From assembly GCA_019424865.1 (NCBI GenBank), contig JAHYYS010000045.1:1-22131 (forward strand): 22,131 nucleotides of DNA, read 5' to 3'. The notes beneath the pieces are model-generated. The model searched no databases, was not told the DNA's origin, and saw nothing but the letters and a program-made list of their open reading frames with translations. The translations under genes were made by a program, and so were the position numbers. Below are positions 21,193-22,131 of the stretch, piece by piece. This DNA is from a bacterium (GTDB taxonomy: Bacteria > Bacillota > Clostridia > Oscillospirales > Oscillospiraceae). Within the stretch, counting starts at the first letter, position 1. Every line of letters starts with the position of its first letter.

Positions 21193-22131
<939 letters not shown>

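Overview
This window looks like the chromosome of a GC-rich, endospore-forming gut Clostridia, most likely Oscillospiraceae (Flavonifractor/Lawsonibacter-like). The evidence is a small acid-soluble spore protein gene, HrcA/CIRCE heat-shock operators, strong AGGAGG ribosome-binding sites, high GC with AT-rich promoters, and an atypical clostridial-type thioredoxin reductase. I see no mobile element, CRISPR array, tRNA or rRNA.

Layout. (1) 1-1.85 kb: the 5' end of glnS (minus), then a divergent thioredoxin reductase-thioredoxin pair (plus). (2) 1.87-4.1 kb: murC and a small secreted protein of unknown function (both minus), separated by a terminator. (3) 4.4-13 kb: one long minus-strand sialic acid (N-acetylneuraminate) catabolic locus. 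In transcription order it holds an N-acylglucosamine 2-epimerase, an RpiR-type regulator, a CUT1 ABC importer (lipoprotein binding protein plus two permeases, no ATPase), nanA, nagB and nagA, ending at a canonical terminator near 4.4 kb. (4) 13.1-15.8 kb: a divergent plus-strand set with an unusual actin-fold sugar-kinase-like protein, a cytoplasmic SGNH esterase and a YesL-family membrane protein. (5) 16.1-16.5 kb: a spore-protein gene followed by a long structured terminator-like element. (6) 16.6-19.2 kb: a polar amino-acid-type ABC transporter (binding protein, permease, ATPase). (7) 19.3-20.3 kb: a D-2-hydroxyacid dehydrogenase family gene (minus). (8) 20.4-22.1 kb: hsp20 and the 5' end of clpB, each with its own CIRCE operator.

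How the genes fit together. Free sialic acid would enter through the ABC importer. NanA would split it to ManNAc and pyruvate, and the epimerase would convert ManNAc to GlcNAc. A kinase is then required, and the divergent actin-fold protein is the only candidate in the window. NagA and NagB would finish to fructose-6-phosphate. This is the epimerase-before-kinase route known from Bacteroides fragilis rather than the NanK/NanE route of E. coli. The SGNH esterase may remove O-acetyl groups. A perfect 23-bp palindrome upstream of the binding-protein promoter, and a degraded copy between the divergent epimerase and kinase promoters, are probable operators for the RpiR regulator.

Main points for a second look: the kinase-like protein; the thioredoxin reductase without recognisable NADPH-binding motifs (a candidate ferredoxin-dependent enzyme); the missing importer ATPase; the paired palindromes; and the amino-acid binding protein that lacks the usual ligand-carboxylate arginine.
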